Below are positions 1-8,463 of a stretch of 64,000 nt of DNA, one piece after another. Made by a program: the position numbers and the translations under genes. The DNA comes from Oscillospiraceae bacterium (GTDB lineage Bacteria; Bacillota; Clostridia; Oscillospirales; Ruminococcaceae): positions 1-64,000 of the forward strand of contig JAGBCL010000031.1 of assembly GCA_018110825.1 (NCBI GenBank), read 5' to 3'. The notes beneath the pieces are model-generated. The model had not been told where the DNA came from. It searched no databases and saw only the letters and a program-made list of their open reading frames with translations. The stretch's first letter is position 1. Each line of letters starts with the position of its first letter.

Positions 1-350
1 TCAAAAGAGGAAATTTCTGCAAGAGAGAAATTTCCTAACAGCAACGAAGTTGCTGCTTTCGTATAGCGATAAAAATAAAGTACGTCCCAAACGTTCCACT
101 GGAACGTTTGGAAGGAAAGTACAGTAGTAAACCATACAAGGAGGGGCGGTCTTGTTCGCCCCTCCTCGGAAACCTGTCGGTTTCCTCACCTCCCTCTCCG
201 TTTTTGACGGCAAGGGGAATTTCGCCCTCTGCGGAGAGCGATTTAGGGGCGTTGCCCCTAAAAACCCCACCAAAGGGAGCACCGCTCCCTTTGGAAACCC
301 ATAGCCGCTTCGCTAACACTGCAACAAACCGTGCACTAAATTACAATTTA
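1..350. repeat. Large modular hairpin repeat, copy R1 (left end cut by window)
   Basis: No gene is supported here. The stretch is a chain of perfect or near-perfect hairpins: 87-111 (loop ACT), 141-164, 168-185 (loop TGTC), 246-261 (arms AGGGGC/GCCCCT) and 270-294. It ends in the AT-rich box TAAATTACAATTTA at 337-350. The right half is the reverse complement of the left half of copy R2 and of copy R4. Short ORFs on both strands fall across the palindromes and have no ribosome sites, so I treat them as spurious. The phosphoesterase gene follows, with a possible -10 (TATAAT) at 386-391 just outside the element. Confidence 0.85.
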
Positions 351-437
351 TCAAAATAATGCTTTTATTCTTTTCAAGTATATGTTATAATAACTATAAA
401 AAGAACTACTATCAGTATATGAAATGAGGCGGTTTTG

Positions 438-920
438 GTGAGAATTATTGTTATGTCTGACTCACACGGTCAAAGTGCTCAGGTCGAAAGAATTATCCGT
501 GCAAACCCTGAGGCGGACATGTTTATTCACCTTGGTGACGGTGAAGCTGAAATTGCACAGATGAAAATAAAATATCCGGATATAGATTTGCGGAGCGTAC
601 GCGGCAACTGTGACTGGAGCAAGGATTCTCCCGATTTTCTTGTTGTTGACTGCGGCACAGCGAAAATCTTCTGCTGTCACGGTCATCGTTACAGTGTAAA
701 ATCAGGAACAGAACTCCTTCGTTCTATTGCCAGGGACAACGGTTGTGCGGCGGCATTCTTCGGACACACTCACGAGCGTTATATTGCCCGTGAAGATGGA
801 ATTGAAATTCTCAACCCGGGCAGTTGCTCAAGCCCGAGGGATGGCAACAAACCGTCCTATGCGTTTGTGGATGTGCTTGAGAACGGAATTTTTCTGAATA
901 TTATTGATGTCGGATACTGA
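438..920 (+). CDS. YfcE/MJ0936-type metallophosphoesterase
   Basis: Predicted cytosolic calcineurin-like phosphodiesterase of about 160 residues, the usual length for the YfcE/MJ0936 family, which hydrolyses phosphodiester bonds in vitro with a dinuclear metal centre. The metal ligands are all visible in order: SDSHG near the N-terminus, LGDGE near residue 35, RGNCD near 57, CCHGH near 80 and GHTHE near 110. I chose the GTG at 438 rather than the TTG at 435 because AGGCGG (427-432) sits 5 bases from the GTG and only 2 from the TTG. It is followed 24 bases later by an SGNH lipoprotein gene, probably co-transcribed. The physiological substrate cannot be told from sequence. Confidence 0.9.
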   Translation: MRIIVMSDSHGQSAQVERIIRANPEADMFIHLGDGEAEIAQMKIKYPDIDLRSVRGNCDWSKDSPDFLVVDCGTAKIFCCHGHRYSVKSGTELLRSIARDNGCAAAFFGHTHERYIAREDGIEILNPGSCSSPRDGNKPSYAFVDVLENGIFLNIIDVGY

Positions 921-944
921 TAAAGTGAAATGAGGAATTAATAC

Positions 945-2207
945 ATGAATATGAAAAAATTAACTGTCGTCGCTTGTGCGGTTGCTATGGCAGCAAGTAT
1001 CTCTGCTTGCGATAAAAACAGCAGCACTGAAACAGTTACCGAAACGACTGTAACTACTGCTGCACTTTCCCCTGAGGAGCAGATTCACTATGATATGGTA
1101 CAGCGTTCTTTCGTGCAGTTCGGCAACACCCACCGCATTGAAAAGAAACTTGCAGAGGCTGCAGGCGGCGAGGAAACAACCGTTGCATACATAGGCGGTT
1201 CAATTACAGAGGGTATCGGCGGCGGTGCAGAAGGTTGCTACGCAAAGCTTTCCTGCAACTATATTGCTGAAAATTACGGTACGGGTGATAATGTAAAGTA
1301 CGTGAACGCAGGCATAAGCGGTACGCCTTCTATTCTCGGCAATCTTCGTGTTGACAGAGATGTTCTTGCAGAAAATGCCGATATTGTGTTTATTGAATTT
1401 GCGGTAAACGATGGAAGTGAAAATATTTATAAAGAATCCTTTGAGTCCCTTGTGAGAACAATTCTTATGCATGAAAATGAGCCTGCTGTAATTCTCTTGT
1501 TTATGGTTACCGAAAATGGTCATACCTGTCAGGAACACATGAAGCAGATTGGTGAATATTACGAATTGCCCATGATAAGCGTGCCTGATGCGATTCAGCC
1601 TGAATTTGAGGCAGGCAGAATGGTATGGGATGATTATTCCGATGACGGTTCTCACCCGAATGAAAGCGGTCATATGCTTGTTGCAGAGTTTATATCCAAT
1701 TGGTTTGAACAGCTGAAAATGCGTGACGCGGTTGAGGCTGAATACCAGGTGAAACCGATAGGCAAGTTCGGTAACGCTTACGATAATGCATTTATGGCTG
1801 AGGCCGATTATGATAATTCAAATGAAAACCTCACAATCGGAGATACAGGAAGTTTTACCCTTGACGGCAGGGGCATTGCAGGGTTTGCAAAAGGTGCGTG
1901 GATTTACAACGGCGAGGGCACTGACCCTTTGAAAATGAGCATAACGGGCAATAGCTTTTTCCTTGTATGCAAGCGTCATAATAACACTTCAATGGGTAAG
2001 TTTGAAGTTTATATCAATGGCAAAAGGATTGCAACAATCGACACAAACCAAAAGGATGGCTGGGGTGACCCATGGGCATTTCAGGTTATCAAGTGGCAGA
2101 GTGTGAAGGATATGGAGGTTGAAATAGTACCTACCGCTGACAGCGCAGGAAAAGAAATTGAAATTTATGCTATTGCATGCACACAGAATTCAGAATTTGA
2201 GTTTTAA
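945..2207 (+). CDS. SGNH/GDSL-family esterase lipoprotein
   Basis: Exported lipoprotein of 420 residues. A signal peptide ends in a lipobox (SISAC, lipidated Cys22) and is followed by a Ser/Thr-rich linker, so the enzyme should sit on the outer face of the membrane. The SGNH hydrolase domain shows block I (GGSITEG, Ser86), a block II-like segment (NAGISG), block III (AVND) and the catalytic Asp/His pair in DDGSHPNESGH. About 140 C-terminal residues look like a beta-sandwich accessory domain. The protein at 9823-11109 is a paralogue with the same layout. Family knowledge suggests deacetylation of plant polysaccharide side chains, but the substrate is inference. Start at 945 follows GAGG with 9-base spacing. 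The stop codon abuts repeat R2. Confidence 0.88.
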   Translation: MNMKKLTVVACAVAMAASISACDKNSSTETVTETTVTTAALSPEEQIHYDMVQRSFVQFGNTHRIEKKLAEAAGGEETTVAYIGGSITEGIGGGAEGCYAKLSCNYIAENYGTGDNVKYVNAGISGTPSILGNLRVDRDVLAENADIVFIEFAVNDGSENIYKESFESLVRTILMHENEPAVILLFMVTENGHTCQEHMKQIGEYYELPMISVPDAIQPEFEAGRMVWDDYSDDGSHPNESGHMLVAEFISNWFEQLKMRDAVEAEYQVKPIGKFGNAYDNAFMAEADYDNSNENLTIGDTGSFTLDGRGIAGFAKGAWIYNGEGTDPLKMSITGNSFFLVCKRHNNTSMGKFEVYINGKRIATIDTNQKDGWGDPWAFQVIKWQSVKDMEVEIVPTADSAGKEIEIYAIACTQNSEFEF

Positions 2208-2747
2208 TAAATTATAATTTACAGCACTAACTTAAGTTGCGAAAATTTTGGGTTTCCAAAGGGAGCGGTGCTCCCTTTGGTGGGGTTTTTAGGGGCAACG
2301 CCCCTAAATCGTCCGTCGCAACGGACGAAATACCTGCTTGGCACCGCAGTGCCGCCTTGGAAGCGCATCTAAATGGTGAATTTTGAAGCGACAGCTTCAA
2401 AAGAGGAAATTTCTGCAAGAAAGAAATTTCCTAACAGTGGCGTAAGCCACTGCCATTCTTTAGCGTTCAAAGTAAAGTTACGTTCCAAACGTTCCACTGG
2501 AACGTTTGGAAGGAAGGTACAGTAGTAAACCATACAAGGGGAAGCAGTCTTGTCCGCTTCCCCTCGAAATGCTGTCGCATTTCTCACCCCTTTCTCCGTT
2601 TTTTAAGGCAAAGGGAATTTCGCCGCTTGCGAGCGGCGACTTAGGGACTCCGTCCCTAAGAACCCTGCCACCTTTGAAAAGGTGGACGAAACTTTTAATG
2701 CCGCTTCGCTAACACTGATAGTTGTTGTTGTGCTAAATTATAATTTA
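2208..2747. repeat. Large modular hairpin repeat, copy R2 (full length, 540 bp)
   Basis: This is the most complete copy. It is bounded by identical palindromic boxes TAAATTATAATTTA at 2208-2221 and 2734-2747. Between them lie about a dozen hairpins: 2256-2280, an AGGGGC/GCCCCT hairpin near 2290, a GTCCGT/ACGGAC hairpin near 2310, GAAGCGACAGCTTC near 2390, AGTGGCGTAAGCCACT near 2435, 2485-2509, 2538-2563, 2566-2583, and others up to 2690. The whole element is itself a loose inverted repeat, since the right arm repeats the left arm modules in reverse. It starts one base after the stop codon of the preceding gene and ends 26 bases before the next start. No gene is supported inside. Confidence 0.88.
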
Positions 2748-2773
2748 CCCACACTTGTTTTAAAGAGGTGTTT

Positions 2774-4114
2774 ATGAAAAAAAGTATTTTATCAATATTG
2801 CTGTCATTGACAATGATATTAACTGGTTGTTATTCCTCAGATGAATTCGCAGAGGAAACTACTGTCGGCGAAATCGTTGTTATTCCGCCAAAGGCAAGCC
2901 TTGACCATGTTGAGCCTGACCAGAGTGAGGTTTCACAGATTCGATCAGCCTGGGAAGAGGCTCAGAATGAGGAACTGCCTGCTGCTCCTGAAGAACCTGA
3001 GATAATTGTGATTGAACACGAAACGACAACGGTTACTACAGAACCCGTTACCGAAACGACGACGGAAGTTACGGAAGAAACCACCAGGGAAATTATTACC
3101 ACAAAGCCAAAAGAAATTGTGCTTGACCACAAAAATGCACGGGAAATCCTCGATGAAATGACTGTTGCTGAAAAGGTGGGGCAGGTTATTCTGGCACGTT
3201 ATCCATCAGGTGCGGTGGAGCAGATGGCGCAGTACAAGTTTGGCGGGTACACGCTCTATGCACAGGATTTCAACGGTGAAACGCCTACAACTATTACTGC
3301 CGAACTTTTCAAGGTATCTCTTGAAAATGAGATAATGCCGTTCTTTGCGGTTGATGAGGAGGGCGGCGGTGTAACCCGTGTCAGCCGTTATCTTGCCTTT
3401 GCGGAAACACGTCTGCCTACAATTCAGGCAGCACTGAAAAACGGAATGACTGTTGAAGAATGGGTAACGGAGATGGTAACTGTTCTGGAAAGCGCAGGAA
3501 TAAATCTTAACTTTGCACCTGTTGCAGATGTTGCAGAAAGCAGGAATGATTATATTTACAGCCGGACTGTAAGTCTTGATTATGAGAAAACCGGAGAAGT
3601 TACTGCGGAAATTGTTGAGGAAATGAACAGACAGGGAATGATGGGGTGTCTGAAGCATTTTCCGGGATACGGTGCAAATGTTGATACCCATACTGGAATT
3701 GCCGTTGATACGCGGTCCCGTGAAAGTTTTGAGGGAAAGGATTTTATTCCGTTCAGGGACGGTATTGAGGCAGGTGCACCGATGGTTATGGTAAATCATA
3801 ACATTGTTGAAGCGTTCAATGATGAGGTGCCCGCAAGTCTTGCGCCTGAGGTGCATGATGAGCTTCGCGGCATGGGCTTTGGCGGAATAATCATTACCGA
3901 TGACCTGGGCATGGACGCAATCACGATGTATACTGACGAACCTTATGTTGAGGCATTTCTTGCGGGGAATGATATGCTGTGCACAAGCGACGGCGAAGCT
4001 GCTTACAAGGCACTTTATGCCGCTGTGCTTGACGGAACGATTACTGAGGAAAGACTTGATGAAAGCGTGCTTAGGATACTTAACGCAAAGCTGGAGTACG
4101 GAATTATAGGATAA
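2774..4114 (+). CDS. GH3 beta-N-acetylglucosaminidase-like lipoprotein (NagZ type)
   Basis: Lipoprotein glycoside hydrolase of 446 residues. A signal peptide with lipobox LTGC is followed by a long Thr/Glu-rich linker (about residues 25-115) and then a single GH3 catalytic barrel. The NagZ-type acid/base dyad is visible in KHFPGYGANVDTHTG (Asp304, His306) and the nucleophile in TDDLGM (Asp376), which points to N-acetylhexosaminidase rather than beta-glucosidase. The likely substrate is muropeptide or another GlcNAc glycan outside the cell, for wall recycling or chitin-type sugars. I chose ATG 2774 over GTG 2768 because AGAGG (2764-2768) overlaps the GTG and is 5 bases from the ATG. It stands alone between repeat R2 and the ylxM promoter. 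Confidence 0.88.
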   Translation: MKKSILSILLSLTMILTGCYSSDEFAEETTVGEIVVIPPKASLDHVEPDQSEVSQIRSAWEEAQNEELPAAPEEPEIIVIEHETTTVTTEPVTETTTEVTEETTREIITTKPKEIVLDHKNAREILDEMTVAEKVGQVILARYPSGAVEQMAQYKFGGYTLYAQDFNGETPTTITAELFKVSLENEIMPFFAVDEEGGGVTRVSRYLAFAETRLPTIQAALKNGMTVEEWVTEMVTVLESAGINLNFAPVADVAESRNDYIYSRTVSLDYEKTGEVTAEIVEEMNRQGMMGCLKHFPGYGANVDTHTGIAVDTRSRESFEGKDFIPFRDGIEAGAPMVMVNHNIVEAFNDEVPASLAPEVHDELRGMGFGGIIITDDLGMDAITMYTDEPYVEAFLAGNDMLCTSDGEAAYKALYAAVLDGTITEERLDESVLRILNAKLEYGIIG

Positions 4115-4167
4115 ATGATGATTTGAAATCATTTTTGCGATTTGCCGCAAAAATTTAAAATACCCCC

Positions 4168-4196
4168 TTGACAAATACGATAAGATGTAGTATAAT
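4168..4196 (+). promoter_or_regulatory. SigA-type promoter of the ylxM-ffh operon
   Basis: TTGACA at 4168-4173, a 17-base spacer, and TATAAT at 4191-4196. This is a full consensus match 47 bases before the ylxM start. Confidence 0.85.
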
Positions 4197-4242
4197 ATGT
4201 AAAGTAATTTTGCTTTACATCAACTTGAAGAGGGGTAACGTG

Positions 4243-4617
4243 ATGAATACCGAAAAGAATCTGCGTGTTTCCATTCTGTTGGACTATTATTCCCCTATGC
4301 TTACAGATAAGCAGAAAGATGTTATTGACCTTTATTATAATGAGGACTTGTCGCTTTCCGAAATTGCCGAGCACGAAAATATCACCCGTCAGGGTGTACG
4401 TGACAGCATCAAGCGAGGTGAGCAGACTCTCTTTGAAATGGAAGAGAAGCTTGGTCTTGCTGAAAAAAGTGAGAAGTTCTATTCTATGATGAGCGAAATT
4501 GCTGAGCTTGCAAGTCAGATTAAGAGTGAGTGTGTTTACTGCGGTAACCCTAAGGCTATCGTGAAGCGTGCCGAGTATCTGAAACAGCTTGCTGAGGATA
4601 ATAAAGATTTATTCTGA
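4243..4617 (+). CDS. ylxM: YlxM/p13-type helix-turn-helix protein of the SRP operon
   Basis: Small sigma-region-4-like DNA-binding protein of 124 residues (UPF0122). It has an early LLDYYSPMLTDKQ segment, a helix-turn-helix (LSLSEIAEHENITRQGVRDS, about residues 40-60) and a coiled C-terminus. In Firmicutes it precedes ffh and is thought to tune expression or function of the signal recognition particle. The start was set at ATG 4243 because GAAGAGGGG (4227-4235) is 7 bases upstream. A longer reading frame from 4168 begins inside the promoter and is not used. Two Cys (CVYC) near residue 100 are a local oddity of no known meaning. Confidence 0.88.
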   Translation: MNTEKNLRVSILLDYYSPMLTDKQKDVIDLYYNEDLSLSEIAEHENITRQGVRDSIKRGEQTLFEMEEKLGLAEKSEKFYSMMSEIAELASQIKSECVYCGNPKAIVKRAEYLKQLAEDNKDLF

Positions 4618-4654
4618 TAATTAACATAAACGAGATTGCGAAAGGAAGGTTTTT

Positions 4655-6010
4655 ATGGCGTTTGAAGGTCTTTCCGAAAAACTGAACGGCGTGTTCAAGC
4701 GTCTTAAAGGCAGAGGTAAGCTCACCGAAGCGGACGTCAAGGAGGCTATGCGTGAGGTGCGTATGGCTCTGCTTGAGGCGGACGTTAACTACAAGGTCGT
4801 TAAGGACTTTGTTGCAAAGGTTTCCGAACGTGCTGTTGGTGAGGACGTGCTTACAAGTCTTACTCCCGGACAGCAGGTTATCAAAATCGTAAATGATGAG
4901 CTGATTGCTCTTATGGGCGACAGCAACGCAAGAATCAACTTCCCTTCAAAGCCGCCTTGCATTATTATGATGTGCGGCCTTCAGGGTTCAGGTAAAACTA
5001 CTCACGCTGCTAAGCTTGCTAAATTCTTCAAGGAACAGGGCAAGCGACCGCTGCTGGTTGCCTGCGACGTTTATCGTCCTGCGGCTATCAATCAGCTTCA
5101 GGTTGTGGGTGGCAAGGCTGATGTAAAGGTCTTTGAAATGGGACAGATTAATCCTGTTACCATTGCAAAGGAAGCCGTAAAGCATGCCAAGGACCACGGT
5201 AATGACGTGGTGCTCCTCGATACCGCAGGCCGTCTGCATATCGACGAGGAGCTTATGGATGAGCTTAAGGCTATCAAGGCTGAAACATCACCAAACGAAA
5301 TTATGCTTGTAGTCGATGCTATGACAGGTCAGGACGCTGTAAATGTTGCAAAGTCCTTCGACGACGCTCTCGGAATTGACAGCGTGCTTATGTCAAAGCT
5401 TGATTCAGATACAAGAGGCGGTGCGGCGCTGTCCGTTCTCGCTGTAACAGGTAAGCCAATCAAGTTTGTGGGTACGGGCGAAAAGCTCGGGGACTTTGAA
5501 CAGTTCCACCCTGAAAGAATGGCTTCCCGTATCCTCGGAATGGGCGATATGCTCACTCTCATTGAGCGTGCACAGTCCACATTCGATGAGGAAAACTCCA
5601 AGAAGCTTGCAGGCAGACTAAAGGAAAATACATTTGACCTTACTGACCTGCTTGACCAGATGAAGCAGATCAAGAAAATGGGTGCTTTGAAGGACATTTT
5701 CAAGATGCTTCCGGGTGTTGGCAACAAGATTGACGATATGGATATCGATGACAGACAGCTTAACCGTATCGAGGCAATGATTTTGTCAATGACTCCTGCG
5801 GAAAGAGCAAAGCCGTCAATTATTGACCCGAAGAGAAAACGCAGAATTGCCGCTGGTAGCGGTAACACCGTTGCTGACGTAAACCGTTTGCTCAGACAGT
5901 TTGAGGAAATGCAGAAGATGATGAAGCAGATGGGCGTTATGGGCAAGAACGCAAAGGGCAAGAAGAACAAGCTTCGTCTTCCTCCGGGAATGATGCCGCC
6001 TATGAGATAA
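4655..6010 (+). CDS. ffh: Signal recognition particle protein Ffh (SRP54)
   Basis: The 451-residue SRP GTPase binds the 4.5S/6S RNA and signal peptides and delivers ribosomes to FtsY at the membrane. It has the N-domain four-helix bundle (1-90), a G domain with P-loop GLQGSGKTT (108-116), DTAGR (189-193) and SKLD (247-250, where most Ffh have TKLD), and a Met-rich M domain (about 300-451) ending in LPPGMMPPMR. Length is normal. It lies 37 bases after ylxM and shares its promoter. The start has a strong AGGAAGG ribosome site. Confidence 0.97.
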   Translation: MAFEGLSEKLNGVFKRLKGRGKLTEADVKEAMREVRMALLEADVNYKVVKDFVAKVSERAVGEDVLTSLTPGQQVIKIVNDELIALMGDSNARINFPSKPPCIIMMCGLQGSGKTTHAAKLAKFFKEQGKRPLLVACDVYRPAAINQLQVVGGKADVKVFEMGQINPVTIAKEAVKHAKDHGNDVVLLDTAGRLHIDEELMDELKAIKAETSPNEIMLVVDAMTGQDAVNVAKSFDDALGIDSVLMSKLDSDTRGGAALSVLAVTGKPIKFVGTGEKLGDFEQFHPERMASRILGMGDMLTLIERAQSTFDEENSKKLAGRLKENTFDLTDLLDQMKQIKKMGALKDIFKMLPGVGNKIDDMDIDDRQLNRIEAMILSMTPAERAKPSIIDPKRKRRIAAGSGNTVADVNRLLRQFEEMQKMMKQMGVMGKNAKGKKNKLRLPPGMMPPMR

Positions 6011-6013
6011 GCG

Positions 6014-6229
6014 ATGGACATAGTTTATTTCGTACTTTTCGCCGCAGTTGGATTGTTCAACGTGCTGGCGGGGATGCTGGATTTCAAGTGGTATGTTGAT
6101 TACTGGGTGATGAGAAACCCGATGAAGCAGCCCACGAAGAAACGACGTAGAAAGTGGCGTGTGCTGCTGTGCATTGCAGGTGCGGTGTTGATTGCTTTCG
6201 GTGTTGTGTTCTACACGGGGATAATTTAG
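6014..6229 (+). CDS. Small two-helix membrane protein between ffh and rpsP
   Basis: A 71-residue protein with two hydrophobic segments (about 3-21 and 49-69) joined by a basic loop rich in Lys and Arg. It starts 3 bases after ffh stops, so it is translated from the same operon. The layout (short helix, aromatic FKWYVDYW segment, basic stretch, C-terminal helix) resembles the Imm17-like family of small membrane proteins. The resemblance is by eye only and gives no function. The start lacks a strong ribosome site of its own, which suits translational coupling to ffh. Confidence 0.6.
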   Translation: MDIVYFVLFAAVGLFNVLAGMLDFKWYVDYWVMRNPMKQPTKKRRRKWRVLLCIAGAVLIAFGVVFYTGII

Positions 6230-6293
6230 TTCATTACGTTGAAAAACGTTTTGATATAAAGTCAATGAAATTTTAATTCGGAGGTGAATATAA

Positions 6294-6536
6294 ATGGCAG
6301 TTAAAATCAGACTCAGAAGAATGGGTGCTAAGAAGGCTCCTTTCTACAGAATCGTTGTTGCAGATTCCAGATACCCAAGAGATGGTAGATTTATCGAAGA
6401 AATCGGCTACTATGATTCCACAACAGAACCTTCCACAGTTAAGATCGACGCTGAAAAGGCTAAGAAGTGGATGGCTAACGGCGCTCAGCCAACTGAAACA
6501 GTTAAGAAGCTGTTTGACCAGAACGGTGTTAAGTAA
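6294..6536 (+). CDS. rpsP: 30S ribosomal protein S16
   Basis: An 80-residue S16, full length for Firmicutes, with the typical N-terminus [20 protein letters not shown] and the later [15 protein letters not shown] segment. It binds 16S rRNA early in 30S assembly. A strong GGAGGTG ribosome site lies 8 bases upstream. It sits in the conserved order ffh-rpsP-khpA-rimM-trmD. Confidence 0.97.
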   Translation: MAVKIRLRRMGAKKAPFYRIVVADSRYPRDGRFIEEIGYYDSTTEPSTVKIDAEKAKKWMANGAQPTETVKKLFDQNGVK

Positions 6537-6632
6537 GAAAGTGACTGTGCACAGTTATTTTTAAAAACCGAGGCGGGACACGGACGATTTACGTTCGTTC
6601 CCGTTTGAAATGGTCGCATATCAATCCCATGG

Positions 6633-6675
6633 GCAAAGCCGCCGATTTCGTTACTTCGCAAGGCTTTGCTTTTTT
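6633..6675 (+). terminator. Stem-loop with T-run after rpsP
   Basis: GCAAAGCC (6633-6640) pairs with GGCTTTGC (6662-6669) and is followed by six T. It can end or attenuate transcription between rpsP and khpA and so set a higher rpsP level. A weaker inverted repeat lies just before it at 6572-6603. Confidence 0.65.
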
Positions 6676-6712
6676 ATTGTATAACGAAAACAGAAAGGTA
6701 TTGGTGTTAATT

Positions 6713-6946
6713 ATGAAAGAATTACTTATCAGCATTGTAAACGGCCTTGTTGAAGACAAGGAAGCTGTAAAGGTTGATATAGACGAGCCTGACGCAGACG
6801 GCGTTATCGTTTATCATCTGCACGTTGCATCTGACGATATGGGCAGAGTAATCGGTAAGCAGGGCAGAATTGCCAAGGCTATCCGTACTGTAATGCGTGC
6901 AGGTGCAGGCAGACAGAATCAGAAGATTATGGTAGAAATTGACTAA
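6713..6946 (+). CDS. khpA: KH-domain RNA-binding protein KhpA
   Basis: A 77-residue single KH domain protein with the GxxG loop in GRVIGKQGRIAKAIR (about residues 47-61). KhpA works with KhpB/Jag in RNA binding and affects division and translation in Gram-positives. The start is the ATG at 6713. An in-frame upstream extension to 6605 runs through the terminator hairpin and is not coding. The ribosome site is weak (GGTG 6 bases upstream), which may keep its level low relative to rpsP. Confidence 0.92.
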   Translation: MKELLISIVNGLVEDKEAVKVDIDEPDADGVIVYHLHVASDDMGRVIGKQGRIAKAIRTVMRAGAGRQNQKIMVEID

Positions 6947-6948
6947 AA

Positions 6949-7005
6949 GTTCAAAAATGCGTTGCATTTTTGAACTCCAAGAATTTTGACTGCGTCAAAA
7001 TTCTT
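6949..7005. repeat. Twin hairpins after khpA
   Basis: There are two perfect inverted repeats in a row: 6949-6975 (arms GTTCAAAAATGC/GCATTTTTGAAC) and 6979-7005 (arms AAGAATTTTGAC/GTCAAAATTCTT, then TTT). Both have short loops of the TGCG/GTT kind also seen in the larger repeats, so they may be a small relative of that family or a tandem terminator. Confidence 0.6.
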
Positions 7006-7084
7006 TTAATAGGTTCAATAACAATCAGGGGAATACCCTATGCTTTGCATCGGATATTTCCCTTTTTCAATCAGGGGTGACATT

Positions 7085-7957
7085 ATGTATAAAAAATTCA
7101 ATTATGAAGTGCATGCTCAAAATGCCAAAAGAAAAACCAGTGATATGTGTATTCAATTAAAGCTGATGTTTTCGCTGATGGGTGCTATGATAGGAATGAT
7201 TGCAACCCGTAAGTTCCACGAATATATTTTTATCGGAATATTGATTGGTGCGGTTGTTGGTTTTGTGGCAGGAATTATTGTTATTGCGATTATAAAATCA
7301 CGTTCGAGCAAGGCGCTTAAGCTTGAACGCAGTGAAGGATATACCGACGCAACAGTTGCGGCTGTGTATGAAATGATTGAAAAAAAGCCTAACTTAGCCG
7401 GTAAAGCTACTGCCGCTGTTATTCACAATCACAGAGGCGAGTTTAATAAAACAATAACAGTACTTTCTGACATTAATGAAAGTTGTTTTGACAGCCAGCC
7501 TTTCGGTGCGGAATTGTATTATTCCCAGCTTATGCTTGCTTATCATATGCTTGGCAATCACGAGCTTGCAAACGAGACGTACAACAGAGGTAGCTATTTT
7601 ATGCATACTTATATGCATAGCCCTACCTCAGGCGGTTTTGTTTCAATGGCACTGGCTGTCCATGAATATTTTCTCCAGCATGCAGACAGTGCACTTGAAT
7701 TTATAAACGCTTCCGACAACGCTTTTATGAGCGGCAATATCAAGGAGGGGGACAAGCTTCCGCAAAGCTGCTGCTGGACGATAAACTGCTACTGGCGTGC
7801 TCTTTTTCTTGCGTGCAAAGGTCTTACTGAGGACGCATTGAAGATAATTGATAATACGAATGGTATATATGTTACAGATTATTACAGAATGGCATTAAAC
7901 AAACTGCGTAATGATATTAAAACCAAACACGAAACAAATGGAAGTGAAAATATATGA
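7085..7957 (+). CDS. Membrane protein of unknown function, helical repeat domain
   Basis: A 290-residue protein I do not recognise. Two membrane segments lie near the N-terminus (about 23-41 and 47-70), followed by a basic stretch and about 210 residues of predicted helices with TPR-like spacing of Ala, Tyr and Leu (AELYYSQLMLAYHMLGNHELANETY and similar). The C-terminal domain would face the cytosol. The start is ATG 7085, 5 bases after AGGGGTGA. An in-frame extension to 7040 has no ribosome site. Its stop overlaps the rimM start (ATGA), so the two are translationally coupled inside the SRP/RimM operon. Confidence 0.75.
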   Translation: MYKKFNYEVHAQNAKRKTSDMCIQLKLMFSLMGAMIGMIATRKFHEYIFIGILIGAVVGFVAGIIVIAIIKSRSSKALKLERSEGYTDATVAAVYEMIEKKPNLAGKATAAVIHNHRGEFNKTITVLSDINESCFDSQPFGAELYYSQLMLAYHMLGNHELANETYNRGSYFMHTYMHSPTSGGFVSMALAVHEYFLQHADSALEFINASDNAFMSGNIKEGDKLPQSCCWTINCYWRALFLACKGLTEDALKIIDNTNGIYVTDYYRMALNKLRNDIKTKHETNGSENI

Positions 7958-8463
7958 AGCGTTTTCTTGAAATAGGAAAAATCGTTGCCGTTCAGGGATT
8001 GAAGGGCGAGGTGCGTGTTGAAGCGTGGTGCGATGACAAGGAATTCCTCTGCGAATTTGACGAACTCTACTTCGACAAGGGCGAGACACCTGTTGAAATC
8101 GTTCGTGCACACCCTCACAAGAACATTGTGCTTATGAAAATCAAGGGCGTGGACACTGTTGAACAGGCACAAAATCTGCGTGGCAAAATATTATATATGG
8201 ACCGTGAAGACGTTGAGCTTGAGGAAGGCGCATACTTTGTGCAGGACCTTATCGGGCTTGAAGTTGTTGACAATGACAACGGCACAAGCTACGGCAGGCT
8301 TTGTGAGGTAAGCTTCACGGGCGCAAATGACGTGTACCACATCAAGGGCGAGGACGGCAAAATTCGCCTTATTCCTGCTATACCTGATGTTGTAATCGAT
8401 ACTGATATTACAAATGGTATTATGAAAATCCACGTTCTGGAGGGACTTTTCGATGAGGATTGA
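7954..8463 (+). CDS. rimM: Ribosome maturation factor RimM
   Basis: A 169-residue 16S rRNA processing factor that binds S19 in the 30S head. The N-terminal beta-barrel begins with EIGKIVAVQGLKGEVRVE, and the C-terminal PRC-barrel holds the YFVQDLIGLEVV segment. It overlaps the previous gene by 4 bases and trmD by 11, the usual rimM-trmD arrangement. Confidence 0.95.
   Translation: MKRFLEIGKIVAVQGLKGEVRVEAWCDDKEFLCEFDELYFDKGETPVEIVRAHPHKNIVLMKIKGVDTVEQAQNLRGKILYMDREDVELEEGAYFVQDLIGLEVVDNDNGTSYGRLCEVSFTGANDVYHIKGEDGKIRLIPAIPDVVIDTDITNGIMKIHVLEGLFDED

Noticed and set aside
1..359. ORFs of 83-94 codons on both strands in repeat R1
   Set aside because: They cross perfect hairpins, have no ribosome sites and are mirrored by similar frames in the other repeat copies. 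They reflect the palindromes, not genes.
2227..2712. Three short ORFs inside repeat R2
   Set aside because: Same reason as for R1: frames such as the one containing MVYYCTFLPNVPVER recur wherever this hairpin chain occurs.
3206..4174. Long minus-strand ORF (322 codons) opposite the GH3 gene
   Set aside because: It is a shadow of the GH3 codons. The plus strand has lipobox, catalytic motifs and ribosome site, the minus strand has none.
5329..6021. Minus-strand ORF of 230 codons opposite ffh
   Set aside because: It is an antisense shadow of a highly conserved gene, with no promoter or ribosome site.
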